A stretch of 21,342 nt of DNA, taken from positions 1-21,342 of the forward strand of contig JAICTU010000104.1 of NCBI GenBank assembly GCA_025936205.1, in the 5' to 3' direction. The notes beneath the pieces are model-generated. The model had not been told where the DNA came from. It saw only the letters and a program-made list of their open reading frames with translations, and did not search any database. This DNA is from Polyangiaceae bacterium. GTDB taxonomy: Bacteria; Myxococcota; Polyangia; Polyangiales; Polyangiaceae. Both the position numbers and the translations under genes were made by a program. Of this stretch, positions 10,566 through 19,186 are shown piece by piece (positions within the stretch are counted from its first letter, which is position 1; each line of letters begins with the position of its first letter).

Positions 10566-10588
10566 CGCCGTCAGGTTGCCTGACGGCG
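10566..10588 (-). promoter_or_regulatory. Strong hairpin abutting the SD of the propeller lipoprotein gene
   Basis: CGCCGTCAGG (10566-10575) and CCTGACGGCG (10579-10588) form a perfect 10-bp stem with a 3-nt loop. In the minus-strand transcript the stem ends directly at the GAG of the GGAG Shine-Dalgarno, 12 nt before the ATG. The G that begins GGAG is the last paired base. It could mask the ribosome site, or it could be an operator or the end of the preceding transcript (no U-run follows). Confidence 0.5.
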
Positions 10589-10883
10589 CGGTGTTTGACG
10601 CGAGGCGTGTCACCGCATCCTATCGATCGAGCTGTCCCATCACGCCCCAATCGGCCGCCGGCACGCGAGGGGCCCCTGCTGCTACCTCCCATCCCGGCAG
10701 AAGTGCGACTGCGCCATCGAGAAAGACCACTGCACTCCAGACGTCGGCATCTGGACAGCGGTCTCGGCCCCCACGGCGCCACCCTCTTGTTTTTAGAGGC
10801 GTCATGTTCCATGGGGAACTTCACTTCGCGCACACGGAGCACCTCACGGGGCATTTCGCGGTGCGGGGGCCGAGCCCTGCGAT
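10589..10883. other. Intergenic region, no gene supported
   Basis: This lies between the stop of the SDR gene (10884) and the leader hairpin of the propeller lipoprotein gene. Open frames here are antisense-type GC-driven frames with no recognisable product. A weak 5-bp stem with a T-rich loop occurs at 10783-10799. A promoter for the lipoprotein-barrel pair is expected here, but I could not pick one with confidence. Confidence 0.5.
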
Positions 10884-11861
10884 TCAACCCGCGACGCGCT
10901 GGAGCTGCTGGCTCGGTACCGTTTCGGCACGCTCCGGCGCCGCGAGCCCGAGCGACGTGCGCAGCGCACGGTCCAGCGGCGTGCGCTGCAAGTCACCGAG
11001 AAAGCGCTGTAGCTTGCCGTCATCGAGCAGCACAGGTTCATCCCACAGGTACTTCATCTCCACCAGCTCGCGGAGCAGCGGCGCAACCGGGCTCAACCAG
11101 CGCAGCAGGCGCCACGGCATGCGCCACACGTGCCGCGGGCCGAGCTGCTGGAGCAGCGCCTGCACCAGCTCGGCCGAGCTGAGCTTCTGGCTGCTGAAAT
11201 GGAAGGTCTCGTTGCTGGAGAGCTCGAAGCGGCGCTCCAGCAGCCGCGCGGCAGCGCTGGCCACGTCGGGCAGGTACGCCCATTCGTGTGGCACGCCGGG
11301 GATGGTGCCGGGATCGACCAGCCCGCCACCGCGCAGCGCCCGCTGCGTGATGAAGTGCAGCCAGGTGTTGGGCGCGTCGGGGCCGAAGTAGTCGCCGCAG
11401 CGCATGTTGAGCAGCTGCGCCCCCTCGAGCGTGGACTGCTCCAGCACCTCCTCCACCTGATTGCGGATCTTGCCCTTGCGCGTGCCGGGCTGTCGCTCGC
11501 AGTCTTCGCGCAGCGGCCGCTCGAAGTGCGGCCCCAGCCCGTACACGTTGCCCGGCACGAGCACGCAGGCGCGCTGTTCCACCGCGGCACGGGCCACGGC
11601 CTGCGCCGCCCCCACCTGGGTCCGGTCCCACTCGGGGTACGGCGAGTTGTAGCCGTGCACGATCACCTGCACGCCCTGCGCGGCCCGGGCGACGTGCTCC
11701 GGAGTCAGCGCGTCGCCGCTCACCTCTTCCACCCCGGTCAGCGAGAGCGGGCGCCCCTGGGGGCGGCGCAGGGCGCGCACGCTCCAGCCGCGGGCCAGCA
11801 GCTCCCGGGTCATGGCACGGCCGAAACTGCCGCTGGAACCGATCACGAGCGCTCGTTGCAT
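10884..11861 (-). CDS. NAD(P)-binding SDR/epimerase-type oxidoreductase
   Basis: This 325-residue protein starts at ATG 11861 with AGGAG 5 nt upstream. The longer open frame from 11888 has no such site. The N-terminal Rossmann fold is plain: ALVIGSSGSFGRAM carries GxxGxxG, followed by LLARGWSVRALRRP with basic residues after strand 2, which favours NADP. ADALTPEH-like and VIVHGYNSPYPEW segments, PGNVYGLGP (the extended-SDR Y/NVYG strand) and EWAYLPDVASAAARLL (family-typical YLPDVA) follow. The usual catalytic YxxxK is not clear. GKIRNQVEEVLEQ occupies the helix after PGNVYG. It is therefore an atypical extended SDR or NmrA-like protein with unknown substrate. It is divergent from a LysR regulator, which probably controls it. 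Confidence 0.85.
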   Translation of the reverse strand: MQRALVIGSSGSFGRAMTRELLARGWSVRALRRPQGRPLSLTGVEEVSGDALTPEHVARAAQGVQVIVHGYNSPYPEWDRTQVGAAQAVARAAVEQRACVLVPGNVYGLGPHFERPLREDCERQPGTRKGKIRNQVEEVLEQSTLEGAQLLNMRCGDYFGPDAPNTWLHFITQRALRGGGLVDPGTIPGVPHEWAYLPDVASAAARLLERRFELSSNETFHFSSQKLSSAELVQALLQQLGPRHVWRMPWRLLRWLSPVAPLLRELVEMKYLWDEPVLLDDGKLQRFLGDLQRTPLDRALRTSLGLAAPERAETVPSQQLQRVAG

Positions 11862-11874
11862 GGTTTCTCCTGTC

Positions 11875-11898
11875 GATGTCGCTGTCACGAGCTACATC
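11875..11898. promoter_or_regulatory. Candidate LysR operator dyad
   Basis: GATGT-c-GCT (11875-11883) and AGC-t-ACATC (11890-11898) form an inverted repeat around 6 nt with one mismatch pair. It lies between the divergent SDR and LysR genes, 14 nt upstream of the SDR start. LysR-type regulators usually bind interrupted dyads in exactly this setting. Confidence 0.4.
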
Positions 11899-11973
11899 CT
11901 GGAGCGCCGGGGCCCGGCTGGCGATCCGGGAAAAGTGTGGCTGCGCCATGCGTTTTTGAATAGCAACGGAGGC

Positions 11974-12855
11974 ATGGATTGGACGCTGCTGCAGAGCTTC
12001 CTGGCCGTGGCCGGCACCGGTTCGCTCTCGACCGGCGCCAAGCAGCTCGACCTGAGCCAGCCCACGATCAGCCGCCACATCCAGACGCTGGAGAAGCAGC
12101 TCGGCTACAAGGTGTTCGTGCGCCACTCGCGCGGCGTGGAGCTCACCGATCAAGGCTCGCGCCTGCTGGAGCAAGCGCAGGGCCTGGACGCCCAGATCGC
12201 TGCCATCGTGCGCCGGCAGGCGCCGGCGCGCGCGCAGCTGATGGGCGCGGTGCGCATCAGCGTGAACGAGCCGATCGGTCTGTACGTGCTGCCGCCCTGG
12301 CTCGGGCAGATGCGCGCGCTTCACCCGCAACTGGCGCTGGAACTGGAGATCGACAACACGCTCGCCGATCTGTCGCGGCGCCAGGCAGACCTGGCGGTGC
12401 GCATGGTCCAGCCCGAGCCTTCGCGCCTGATCGCGAAGAAGGTGGGCAAGGTGGCGCTGGGCCTGTTCGCGCACCGCCGTTACCTGGAGCAGCACGGCGA
12501 GCCCCAGAGCGCCGCCGACATTCAGTCCCACACCGTGGTCGGCATGGACGCGGACCCGCTGTGGCCGGCGCAGCTCGCACGGCTCGGGCTGCGCCGAGAG
12601 GATTTCGCGCTGCGCACCGACAACCTGGCGCTGCAGTTCGAGGCGCTGCTCGCGGGCGTCGGCATCGTGGGCACGCACGTGAAGCTGGCGCGTCGTCACC
12701 CCGACCTGGTGCGCGTGCTGCGCAGCGTGCCGCTGCCACCGCTCGAGACGTGGGTCGTGGTGCACGAGGAGCTGCGGCGCGAGCGCGCCGTGTCGATCGC
12801 CTTCGATTCGCTGGTGCAGTTCCTGAAGGACTACTGCGCCGGCGCGGACGAGTGA
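11974..12855 (+). CDS. LysR-family transcriptional regulator
   Basis: This 293-residue regulator starts at ATG 11974. The start is chosen because the product begins MDWTLLQSFLAVAGTGSLS, the usual opening of this family. A GGAGG lies only 1 nt before it, so an in-frame GTG at 11935 cannot be excluded. Residues 1-60 are the winged HTH (GAKQLDLSQPTISRHIQTLE, LFVR-like KVFVRHSRGVELT). Residues 90-290 form the periplasmic-binding-like effector domain (AVRISVNEPIGLYVLPPWLG, ADLAVRMVQPEPSRL, LLAGVGIVGTHVKLA). The gene is divergent from the SDR gene with a 112-nt gap holding a dyad. Effector unknown. Its 3' end overlaps the convergent secreted-protein gene by 25 nt. Confidence 0.9.
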   Translation: MDWTLLQSFLAVAGTGSLSTGAKQLDLSQPTISRHIQTLEKQLGYKVFVRHSRGVELTDQGSRLLEQAQGLDAQIAAIVRRQAPARAQLMGAVRISVNEPIGLYVLPPWLGQMRALHPQLALELEIDNTLADLSRRQADLAVRMVQPEPSRLIAKKVGKVALGLFAHRRYLEQHGEPQSAADIQSHTVVGMDADPLWPAQLARLGLRREDFALRTDNLALQFEALLAGVGIVGTHVKLARRHPDLVRVLRSVPLPPLETWVVVHEELRRERAVSIAFDSLVQFLKDYCAGADE

Positions 12856-13754
12856 CGGCGGCGCCGGGCACGGCGCAGCGCCCATCCACCCGCCACCACC
12901 AGCGGCAAGCTCGGGGTGCGGGGTGTCCCCGCAGAAGCTGCGGAACGCGGCGCGCGCCCGAGGGCGCAACCGCCATCGTCGCCTGCGTCGTCCGTGCTGG
13001 CTGGGTCATCGGGGAAGGCGGTGTCCCGCTGCGGAAACTGCACCTGCCGGGTCTCGCTCCAGCCCGAGAAGCCGCCGGCGAGGTCGAACACGCCGAAGCG
13101 CACGCTGGCCCTGGCCCCGGGCTGCGCCGCGAAGTTCTCCCTGCAGGGCGTGCGCGCGAGCCGTAGCAAAGGCCGCACGTCGTCGTCGACGTGTGACACG
13201 TCGATCGCGGCCAGCGAAGGCGAGCCCTGCGCGCCCAGATCCTTCACCAGCAGCCCCTCGAACTTGGCGAAACGAAAGCGCGCCTCCGCCTGCATGCCCG
13301 TCACCGAATAGTCGAGCGCCTCGATCGACGGCGGCGGCGGCGGCGCTGCCCCTGCCGCCACGACCCGGACGCTGCGCACTCCGCTCGGCTGCGAGAACGC
13401 CCCGGGATCGAGCTGATAGCTCGCGCCGACCTCGAGCGCCGTGAGCGGACGATAGCGGCTCACGAGGCGCGTCGGCGGCCCGTCGGCGCTCTTCTCCAGC
13501 TCCAGCTCGATGGCTCGCCCTCCCGCGTCCGTGAGCTTGGGTACCGCGCACACCTCGTCCGGGCGCGCCGTGGTGCGGTCGCCGTTGGCGACGTAGTAAC
13601 AAATATCCCAGATCGAGCCGTCCGCCGGCAGGGCTTCGCCCGGCAGCGGATGCACCTCGCGCAGCGGTGCACAGTCCGCGCTCTGCGCGTGCCCCACGCC
13701 GGGCACGGCAGCGATCAGTCCCCCCAGCGTAAGAAATAGCGCACGCGCAGACAT
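12831..13754 (-). CDS. Secreted protein with probable MYXO-CTERM tail
   Basis: This 307-residue protein starts at ATG 13754 (a GTG two codons earlier is less likely). It has a signal peptide at about 1-24 (ALFLTLGGLIAAVPGVGHA, cut after GHA). The mature part has several Cys (DCAPLREVH, WDICYYVANGD, EVCAVPKL, RTPCREN), which suggests disulfides, and a Pro6 hinge (PPPPPP) near residue 142. Strand-rich segments include RSVRVVAAG and ASVRFGVFDLAGGFSGW. The C-terminus is DDAGDDGGCALG, a Pro/Ser/Ala stretch, a short hydrophobic segment (SLPLVVAGGWAL) and RRARRRR, the Cys-helix-Arg cluster pattern of MYXO-CTERM. This suggests cell-surface sorting. The hydrophobic span is shorter than usual. No enzyme fold is recognised. 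Confidence 0.75.
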   Translation of the reverse strand: MSARALFLTLGGLIAAVPGVGHAQSADCAPLREVHPLPGEALPADGSIWDICYYVANGDRTTARPDEVCAVPKLTDAGGRAIELELEKSADGPPTRLVSRYRPLTALEVGASYQLDPGAFSQPSGVRSVRVVAAGAAPPPPPSIEALDYSVTGMQAEARFRFAKFEGLLVKDLGAQGSPSLAAIDVSHVDDDVRPLLRLARTPCRENFAAQPGARASVRFGVFDLAGGFSGWSETRQVQFPQRDTAFPDDPASTDDAGDDGGCALGRAPRSAASAGTPRTPSLPLVVAGGWALRRARRRRHSSAPAQ

Positions 13755-13870
13755 TGCCACGCTGCCCAGTGTTGCGCTTCTCTACAGCCGGCGCCACCGA
13801 CCCGATGCACTACGCGCGACGGCGCTCGGGCAAGAAGCTGCAACGCTCCGCGCCATGGGGTGGCCTGGGA

Positions 13871-13887
13871 ATGGGCCGTCGGCCCAT
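13871..13887. repeat. Palindrome upstream of transketolase gene
   Basis: ATGGGCCG (13871-13878), T, CGGCCCAT (13880-13887) is a perfect 8-bp dyad around one base. It lies about 100 nt upstream of the transketolase start, in the gap divergent from the MYXO-CTERM gene. It is a possible operator. Nothing else is recognised in 13755-13970. Confidence 0.3.
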
Positions 13888-13988
13888 CGCCGAGGGCACC
13901 CGGACGCCCCTCGGGATGGCTCGGCCTTGCCTCGCGCGGACCGGCGTGCGCAAGCTCCCGCTCCGAGTTGAACTGAGGAGAATTCCCC

Positions 13989-16043
13989 GTGCGCGCACTA
14001 CCCAAAGACACCCTCGCCCGAGCCGCCACCATCGCCCGCGGGCTCGCCATGGATGCGGTCCACGCGAGCCAGAGCGGCCATCTCGGGCTGCCCCTCGGCT
14101 GCGCCGAGATCGGGGCCGTCCTTTACGGTCAGGAGCTGCGGCACTGTCCGTCGCACCCCGAGTGGCTGGATCGAGACCGCTTTGTACTTTCGGCCGGCCA
14201 CGGCTCGATGTTCCTCTATGCCTGGCTGCATCTCGCTGGGTACCGCGACCTGTCGCTGGACGAGATCAAGCGCTTCCGGCAGCTGCACTCGAAGACCCCG
14301 GGCCACCCCGAGATCACGCATGCGCCGAGCGGCGTCGAGACCACCACGGGGCCGCTCGGGCAGGGCGTGGCCAACGCCGTCGGCATGGCCGTCTCGGGCA
14401 AGATGGCGGAGGCGCGCTTCAACACCAGCGAGCACCGGATCTTCAATCACCACGTGATCTGCCTCGCCGGTGACGGCTGCATGCAGGAAGGCGTGGCCAT
14501 GGAGGCGCTCGAGTTTGCGGGCCACCAGCAGCTCGACAACCTGATCCTGATCTATGACTCCAACGCCGTCACGCTCGACGCGATGGCCAAGGAGACGCAG
14601 AGCGAAGACACTGCCAAGCGCCTGGAAGCCATCGGCTTCGACGTGCAGACCATCGACGGCCACGAGCTGGATGTGGTCCAGGCGGCGCTCCTGCGCGCCA
14701 AGCGCGCGGGCAGCGGCAAGCCGCAGGCGATCATCGCCAAGACGCTGATCGGCAAGGGCATCGCGGAGGTGCAGGGTACGCAGAAGGCGCACGGCGAAGC
14801 CGGCGCCAAGTTCACTGCCGCCTCGCGCAAGGCGCTCGGGCTGCCGGATGAGCCGTACTATGTCGCGCCTGAAGTGCGCAGCTTCTTCGACCAGCGCGCG
14901 AAAGAGCTCGAACAGGACTACGCCGCCTGGCAGGAGACCTTCAACGCCTGGCGCGCTGCCAACCCCAAGCTCGCCGAAGAGCTGGCGGTGTCGCGCGCAT
15001 ACACCCAAACCCTGCCGGAGGATACCAAGCACAAAACGGCCGATCGCCGCGCGCTGCTCGCCGCCGTGCCCGCGTTCGCGGCCGACACCAAGATCGCCAC
15101 GCGCAAGGCGGGCCAGGACGTGCTGCAGCCGCTGGCGCGCGTCACGCCGCTGCTGATCGGCGGCAGCGCCGATCTCTATGGCTCGACCCTGAACTACATC
15201 GGCGACCTCAAGACGGGGGACGACGATTTCAACCCCAGCCACCGCTCCGGCAGAAACATCCGCTTCGGCATCCGCGAGCACGGCATGTGCGGCATCCTGA
15301 ACGGCATCGCCGCGCACGGCATCTTCCGGCCCAGCGGCGCCACCTTTCTGGTCTTCGCCGACTACTGCCGCGCGTCGATCCGCCTGTCAGCGCTCGGCCA
15401 CCTGCCGGTGATCTACGTCTTCACCCACGACAGCGTGGGCGTCGGCGAAGACGGCCCCACGCATCAGCCGGTGGAGACCATCCCGGGCCTGCGCGTGATC
15501 CCGAACCTGGACGTGATCCGCCCCGCCGATCCGGAAGAGACGGCGGGCGCCTTCGTCGCGGCGCTGGAGCGCAGCGATGGCCCGACCTTGCTCGCGCTCA
15601 CGCGCCAGGTGGTGCCGCTGCTCGGCGACATCCCGGTCGAGACCCGGCGCGAGGGCGCGCTGCTCGGCGGCTACATCGCGCGCCGCGAGACGGCGGCCCT
15701 GAACCTGATCCTGCTCGCCTCCGGCAGCGAGCTCTCGCTGGCGCTGGACGCAGCGAAGCGCCTCGGGCCCGGCACGCGCGTGGTGAGCATGCCCTGCTTC
15801 TCCCGCTTCGATCGCCAGCCGGAGAGCTATCGCGAGCAGGTGCTGCCGAAGAGCTGCCGCCGCCGCGTCGCGATCGAGGCCAGCGTGCCCTCCACCTGGG
15901 GTCCGTACGTGGGGCTCGACGGCATCGCCATCGGCATCCAGCGCTTCGGCCTCTCGGCGCCCGGATCTGCCGTAATGAAAGAGCTCGGCATCACCGCCGA
16001 CGCGGTGGTGAAGGCGGCGGAAAAGCTCGGCCAGGCTTCGTGA
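13989..16043 (+). CDS. tkt: Transketolase
   Basis: This 684-residue enzyme transfers two-carbon ketol units between sugar phosphates (non-oxidative pentose phosphate pathway), with thiamine diphosphate and a divalent metal. GTG 13989 has a perfect GAGGAG 8 nt upstream. Family marks in order: SGHLGLPLG (about 29-37), [17 protein letters not shown], the ThDP/metal motif GDGCMQEG...[29 protein letters not shown] and [10 protein letters not shown]. The last holds the Glu and His used in catalysis and substrate binding. Length matches bacterial transketolases (about 660-690). The segment [15 protein letters not shown] replaces the commoner SPNKAGTHDSHG form around the active-site His, as in one subset of transketolases. 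Its stop overlaps the GTG of the next gene, so the two are co-transcribed. Confidence 0.97.
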   Translation: MRALPKDTLARAATIARGLAMDAVHASQSGHLGLPLGCAEIGAVLYGQELRHCPSHPEWLDRDRFVLSAGHGSMFLYAWLHLAGYRDLSLDEIKRFRQLHSKTPGHPEITHAPSGVETTTGPLGQGVANAVGMAVSGKMAEARFNTSEHRIFNHHVICLAGDGCMQEGVAMEALEFAGHQQLDNLILIYDSNAVTLDAMAKETQSEDTAKRLEAIGFDVQTIDGHELDVVQAALLRAKRAGSGKPQAIIAKTLIGKGIAEVQGTQKAHGEAGAKFTAASRKALGLPDEPYYVAPEVRSFFDQRAKELEQDYAAWQETFNAWRAANPKLAEELAVSRAYTQTLPEDTKHKTADRRALLAAVPAFAADTKIATRKAGQDVLQPLARVTPLLIGGSADLYGSTLNYIGDLKTGDDDFNPSHRSGRNIRFGIREHGMCGILNGIAAHGIFRPSGATFLVFADYCRASIRLSALGHLPVIYVFTHDSVGVGEDGPTHQPVETIPGLRVIPNLDVIRPADPEETAGAFVAALERSDGPTLLALTRQVVPLLGDIPVETRREGALLGGYIARRETAALNLILLASGSELSLALDAAKRLGPGTRVVSMPCFSRFDRQPESYREQVLPKSCRRRVAIEASVPSTWGPYVGLDGIAIGIQRFGLSAPGSAVMKELGITADAVVKAAEKLGQAS

Positions 16044-16636
16044 ACTCCCCCGCCGCGAGCCCGCTCGATGCCGAGCAGCTGCGTGTCCTCACGGAGACGC
16101 GCGCGCTCGGCAAGAAGCTGCGGCTGGCTCGCGGCATCGCGCTCAGCAACGTGCTCACGCTGGGTGTCCTGGGCTTGCTCTCGGTGATCGTCGGCGTGTT
16201 CAGCCTGAGCCTGCCCTGGGTGGGGCTCGGGCTGATTGCGCTGGCCTACAACGAGGAGCGCGGCCGCCGAGGCCTGGCGGCGCTCGACGCTCGCGCGCCG
16301 CGCCTGCTCGCCATCAACCAGCTGCTGCTGCTCGCGCTCGTGTTTGTGTACTGCGCGTGGAGCGCCTACAGCACCTGGGCCGGCCCCGACCCGCTGTCGG
16401 TGCTCACCAGCCAGTCCTCCGAGATCAGCGACACCCTGGACCAGCTGACTCAGCAGGCGGGAGGGAGCGTCTCCGACCTCGGCAACTGGGCGAAGCTCGG
16501 AGCGATCGTGGTGTACGGGGTGGCGCTGCTGGCGAGCGCGCTCGTGCAGGGCCTCACGGCCCGCTACTACCGTTCGCTGCTGCCCAGCGTCGAGGCACTG
16601 GCGCGAGCGCCCGCGTGGGCGCGCGCGCTCGACTGA
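16040..16636 (+). CDS. Four-helix membrane protein coupled to transketolase
   Basis: This 198-residue protein starts at GTG 16040, whose last two bases are part of the transketolase TGA (GTGA overlap), so translational coupling is likely. Four hydrophobic helices are visible: [32 protein letters not shown] (about 57-70), [19 protein letters not shown] and [20 protein letters not shown] basic loop EERGRRG lies between helices 2 and 3. The polar loop between helices 3 and 4 holds [17 protein letters not shown]. There is no Cys-pair, transport or enzyme motif. I do not recognise the family. Coupling to a sugar-phosphate enzyme is unusual and gives no direct clue. Confidence 0.8.
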   Translation: MNSPAASPLDAEQLRVLTETRALGKKLRLARGIALSNVLTLGVLGLLSVIVGVFSLSLPWVGLGLIALAYNEERGRRGLAALDARAPRLLAINQLLLLALVFVYCAWSAYSTWAGPDPLSVLTSQSSEISDTLDQLTQQAGGSVSDLGNWAKLGAIVVYGVALLASALVQGLTARYYRSLLPSVEALARAPAWARALD

Positions 16637-16662
16637 GCACCGGCGGCGCAAACGCCAGGAAC

Positions 16663-16712
16663 GCCTGAAGTTGCGGAAAGGACTGACTGTCATCCTCGAG
16701 AGCGCTTCAGGC
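16663..16712. repeat. 8-bp inverted repeat with long loop after the tkt pair
   Basis: GCCTGAAG (16663-16670) and CTTCAGGC (16705-16712) are exact reverse complements separated by 34 nt. They lie just after the membrane-protein stop (16636) and before the CMD-family start. They could be a 3'-end structure or an operator. The loop is long, so chance is possible. Confidence 0.25.
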
Positions 16713-16820
16713 CCTGCAGATTGTCAAGTGTAGCTAAACAAGCCATCGCCAGAAAGCCAGCTACCGCTGCTGCGCAGAGGGGCTCATCCTTGTCCGGCAT
16801 CCACGGGAGGTCCTGACATC

Positions 16821-17144
16821 ATGAGCACCAAGAATGGGAACACCCCATTGCGGCAGTCGCTCGGCGACTTCGCTCCGAAGCTGGTCGATCTGACCGAAGA
16901 CGTCGTGTTCGGAGACATCTGGGAGCGGCCGGAGCTCTCCAAGCGCGATCGCAGCCTGATCACCTGCGCGGCGCTGGTCGCGGCCGGCAAGATCGACCAG
17001 ATGAACTTCCACTTTCCGCGCGCGATCGAGAACGGCGTCAGCCGCGAGGAGCTGGTCGAGATGATCACGCACCTCGCGTTTTACGTGGGCTGGCCCAGCG
17101 CAATCTCCGCCATCAACCGCGCCAAAGAACTGCTGACGAAGTGA
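16821..17144 (+). CDS. Carboxymuconolactone decarboxylase (CMD) family protein
   Basis: This 107-residue protein starts at ATG 16821, with GGAGG 10 nt upstream. The all-helical CMD pattern is clear: LVDLTEDVVFGDIWERPELS, RDRSLITCAALVAAGKIDQM, NFHFPRAIENGVSREELVEM, and ITHLAFYVGWPSAISAI near the C-terminus. One Cys (LITCAAL) is present, but not the CxxC of AhpD-type peroxidases. It is therefore closer to the gamma-CMD type than to a peroxidase. It may be a small oxidoreductase or ring-opening enzyme partner. True 4-carboxymuconolactone activity is not shown by any neighbour. CMD-family genes are frequent targets of SnoaL-type ECF sigma factors, but this one is 9.6 kb from the sigma gene. Confidence 0.9.
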   Translation: MSTKNGNTPLRQSLGDFAPKLVDLTEDVVFGDIWERPELSKRDRSLITCAALVAAGKIDQMNFHFPRAIENGVSREELVEMITHLAFYVGWPSAISAINRAKELLTK

Positions 17145-17277
17145 GCGACGCGGCCGGGAGCCGTGCTGCGCTTCCGATCGCGCGGGCAGCTCCCAGATCT
17201 GGCCTGCTGCGCGCTTGTCTGGTGTCGGGCCCCTGAACCGAGTAGGACTGGCGGCTCGGCACCCCGAGGTGCGGAGC

Positions 17278-18840
17278 ATGCAGGTCTTCGAAATTGTCAT
17301 CGCTTTGTTGCTCGGAGGCGCGGTCCTCACGCTGCTCTCCCGGCGGCTTGGAGCCCCCTACCCCGCGCTCGTCGCCCTGGCCGGAGCCGCCCTCGCCCTC
17401 ATTCCGGGCACGCCCACGCTGGTGCTCGACCCGGAGCTCGCGCTGACGCTGTTCGTGGCGCCGGTGCTGCTCGACGCCGCCTTCGACTCCTCACAGCGCG
17501 ACCTGCGCGCGAACTGGCGCTCGGTGGCCGGGCTCGCGATCGGCGCGGTGGTGCTCACCGTGGCGGCGGTGGCGCTGGTGGTGCGCTGGCTCGTGCCAGC
17601 GATGCCCTGGTCGGTCGCCATCGCGCTGGGCGCGATCGTGGCCCCGCCCGACGCGGCTGCTGCGACGGCGGTCTTGAAGCAGCTGAAGCCGCCGCGCCGG
17701 CTGCTGGTCGTTCTCGAAGGCGAGAGCCTGTTCAACGACGCGAGCGCGCTGCTCATTTACCGTATCGCGATCGGCATCGCGGTCGCGGGCCTGTCCTCGC
17801 CGCTGCACGCCCTGCCGCTGCTCTTCGGCGTCACGCTGGGTAGCGTGCTCCTCGGCATCGCGCTCTCGCGTGTGCTCCTCGCGGTCACTGGACGCATCGA
17901 AGACGTCGCGGTCGCGGTCGTGGTCCAGTTCTGCAGCGCGTTCGGCATCTGGATGCTTGCGGAAAACCTGCATCTCTCCGGCATCCTCACCACCGTGGCC
18001 TTTGCCATGGCGGTCAGCCCGCGCGCGGCGCAGACCACCCCGGCGCGCTTGCGCATTCCTTCCTACGCCGTCTGGGAGTTCGCTGTCTTCGTGCTGAACG
18101 TGCTCGCCTTCATCCTGGTCGGCTTCCAGCTGAAGGCGATCCTCGAACGCATCGACAACCCCACCCTGCTCGAATATGTCGGTATCGCAGCGGCGGCGCT
18201 CCTCGCCGCAGTGGGCGCGCGCATCGCGTACGTAACGGGCGCCGTGGGCCTCGGCATCTTGCGCCATGCCCCCGACGAGCTCTCGGGACGCGGTGCCGTG
18301 CTCGTCGGCTGGTGCGGCATGCGCGGCATCGTGACCCTCGCGGCGGCCCTCGCTCTGCCCAATGGTGAAGTGGGTCACGGAGGCTTCCCCTATCGCGATC
18401 TGATCATCTTCATCTCCTTCGCGGTCGTGCTCGGCACGCTGGTCGTACAGGGCATGACCCTCCGTCCCCTGCTCTCCTGGCTGCGCCTCGAAGATGACGG
18501 CTCCGTCGAACGCGAAATCCGCTTCGCACGCGTCGAAACCCTGCGCGCCGCCAACTCGGCGCTCGACTCCCTGCCCCCCGGCGAAGTCTCCGAAGTCCTG
18601 CGCCGCCGCTATGCCTTGCTGCTGGCCCGGACTGAAGCCGCGGTCCGCGGCGACGAGCCGCACCGGGCGCAAAACACGTCGGGCGACGCGGCCATCGTCC
18701 GCGCCGCGACCAGGGCCGAGCGCCAGAGTCTGATCGCGCTACGCGACGGTGGCACCATCGGCGACGAAGCCTTCCAGCGCATCGAGCAAGAGCTCGATCT
18801 GGAAGAGCTCCACCTCCAGCAGATCACCGGCGACGCCTAA
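17278..18840 (+). CDS. CPA1-family Na+(K+)/H+ antiporter
   Basis: This 520-residue inner-membrane antiporter starts at ATG 17278, with GAGGT 7 nt upstream. The frame extends to a TTG at 17215 without an SD. It has about twelve hydrophobic helices in residues 1-405. Hallmarks are GAIVAPPDAAAATAVL, EGESLFNDASALLIY (the CPA1 ES.LND signature with the conserved Glu and Asp) and GWCGMRGIVTLAAALALP. A hydrophilic C-terminal tail of about 110 residues (about 410-520) rich in Glu and Arg is likely a cytosolic regulatory part. It exchanges Na+ or K+ for H+. Which ion is not shown. It lies 133 nt after the CMD gene on the same strand and may have its own promoter. Confidence 0.95.
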   Translation: MQVFEIVIALLLGGAVLTLLSRRLGAPYPALVALAGAALALIPGTPTLVLDPELALTLFVAPVLLDAAFDSSQRDLRANWRSVAGLAIGAVVLTVAAVALVVRWLVPAMPWSVAIALGAIVAPPDAAAATAVLKQLKPPRRLLVVLEGESLFNDASALLIYRIAIGIAVAGLSSPLHALPLLFGVTLGSVLLGIALSRVLLAVTGRIEDVAVAVVVQFCSAFGIWMLAENLHLSGILTTVAFAMAVSPRAAQTTPARLRIPSYAVWEFAVFVLNVLAFILVGFQLKAILERIDNPTLLEYVGIAAAALLAAVGARIAYVTGAVGLGILRHAPDELSGRGAVLVGWCGMRGIVTLAAALALPNGEVGHGGFPYRDLIIFISFAVVLGTLVVQGMTLRPLLSWLRLEDDGSVEREIRFARVETLRAANSALDSLPPGEVSEVLRRRYALLLARTEAAVRGDEPHRAQNTSGDAAIVRAATRAERQSLIALRDGGTIGDEAFQRIEQELDLEELHLQQITGDA

Positions 18841-19144
18841 CGCACTCACCCCACACTCCGCTCATAACGGCGCCCCCGCCTCGCCCTGCACGCCGGCAAG
18901 AAGGAAACTCCCCGCACCAACCTGCGCTGCGATGGCGTCCGCGCTCAGTTGCTCCAGAGACCACAGAGGCGCGCCCGCCGCAGCGATCCACGTTGCGGCC
19001 ACGACCAGAATGGCGGGACACGAGCGCAGCGTCTGCTGCTCGTGCGAATTGGATCTCGAGAGCTTGCGACACCGCCGGGAGTTTACCGGCTTCAGACCTC
19101 GCGTCCAAACGCTCTGCGGAAAGAGGGCTCGCCACCGCTCGGCA
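18841..19144. other. Intergenic, no gene supported
   Basis: No recognisable protein is encoded on either strand between the antiporter stop and the first REP-like element. Long open frames here are GC-driven. No convincing terminator hairpin with a T-run was found after the antiporter. Confidence 0.5.
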
Positions 19145-19183
19145 TCGGAGTCGTCAGGAGGGCCCTCCTGACGTCGCTGTGCG
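19145..19183. repeat. REP-like palindromic element, copy 1
   Basis: The core CGTCAGGAGGG / CCCTCCTGACG (19152-19173) is a perfect 22-bp palindrome. A GGAG lies at 19147-19150, 1 nt before it. The element extends right to CGTCGCTG and GCG. It matches copy 2 (20619-20657) at 35 of 39 positions. It abuts the transposase remnant that starts just to its right. Confidence 0.65.
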
Positions 19184-19186
19184 ACT

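Noticed and set aside
11038..12969. 643-codon minus-strand open frame over the LysR and SDR genes
   Set aside because: It is an Arg/Ala/His-rich shadow frame. The SDR and LysR frames have clear family motifs.
8839..13961. Shared 15-mer TGCGCAAGCTCCCGC at 8839-8853 and 13947-13961
   Set aside because: A match of this length is not surprising in 21 kb of GC-biased DNA, and the flanks and gene orientations differ.
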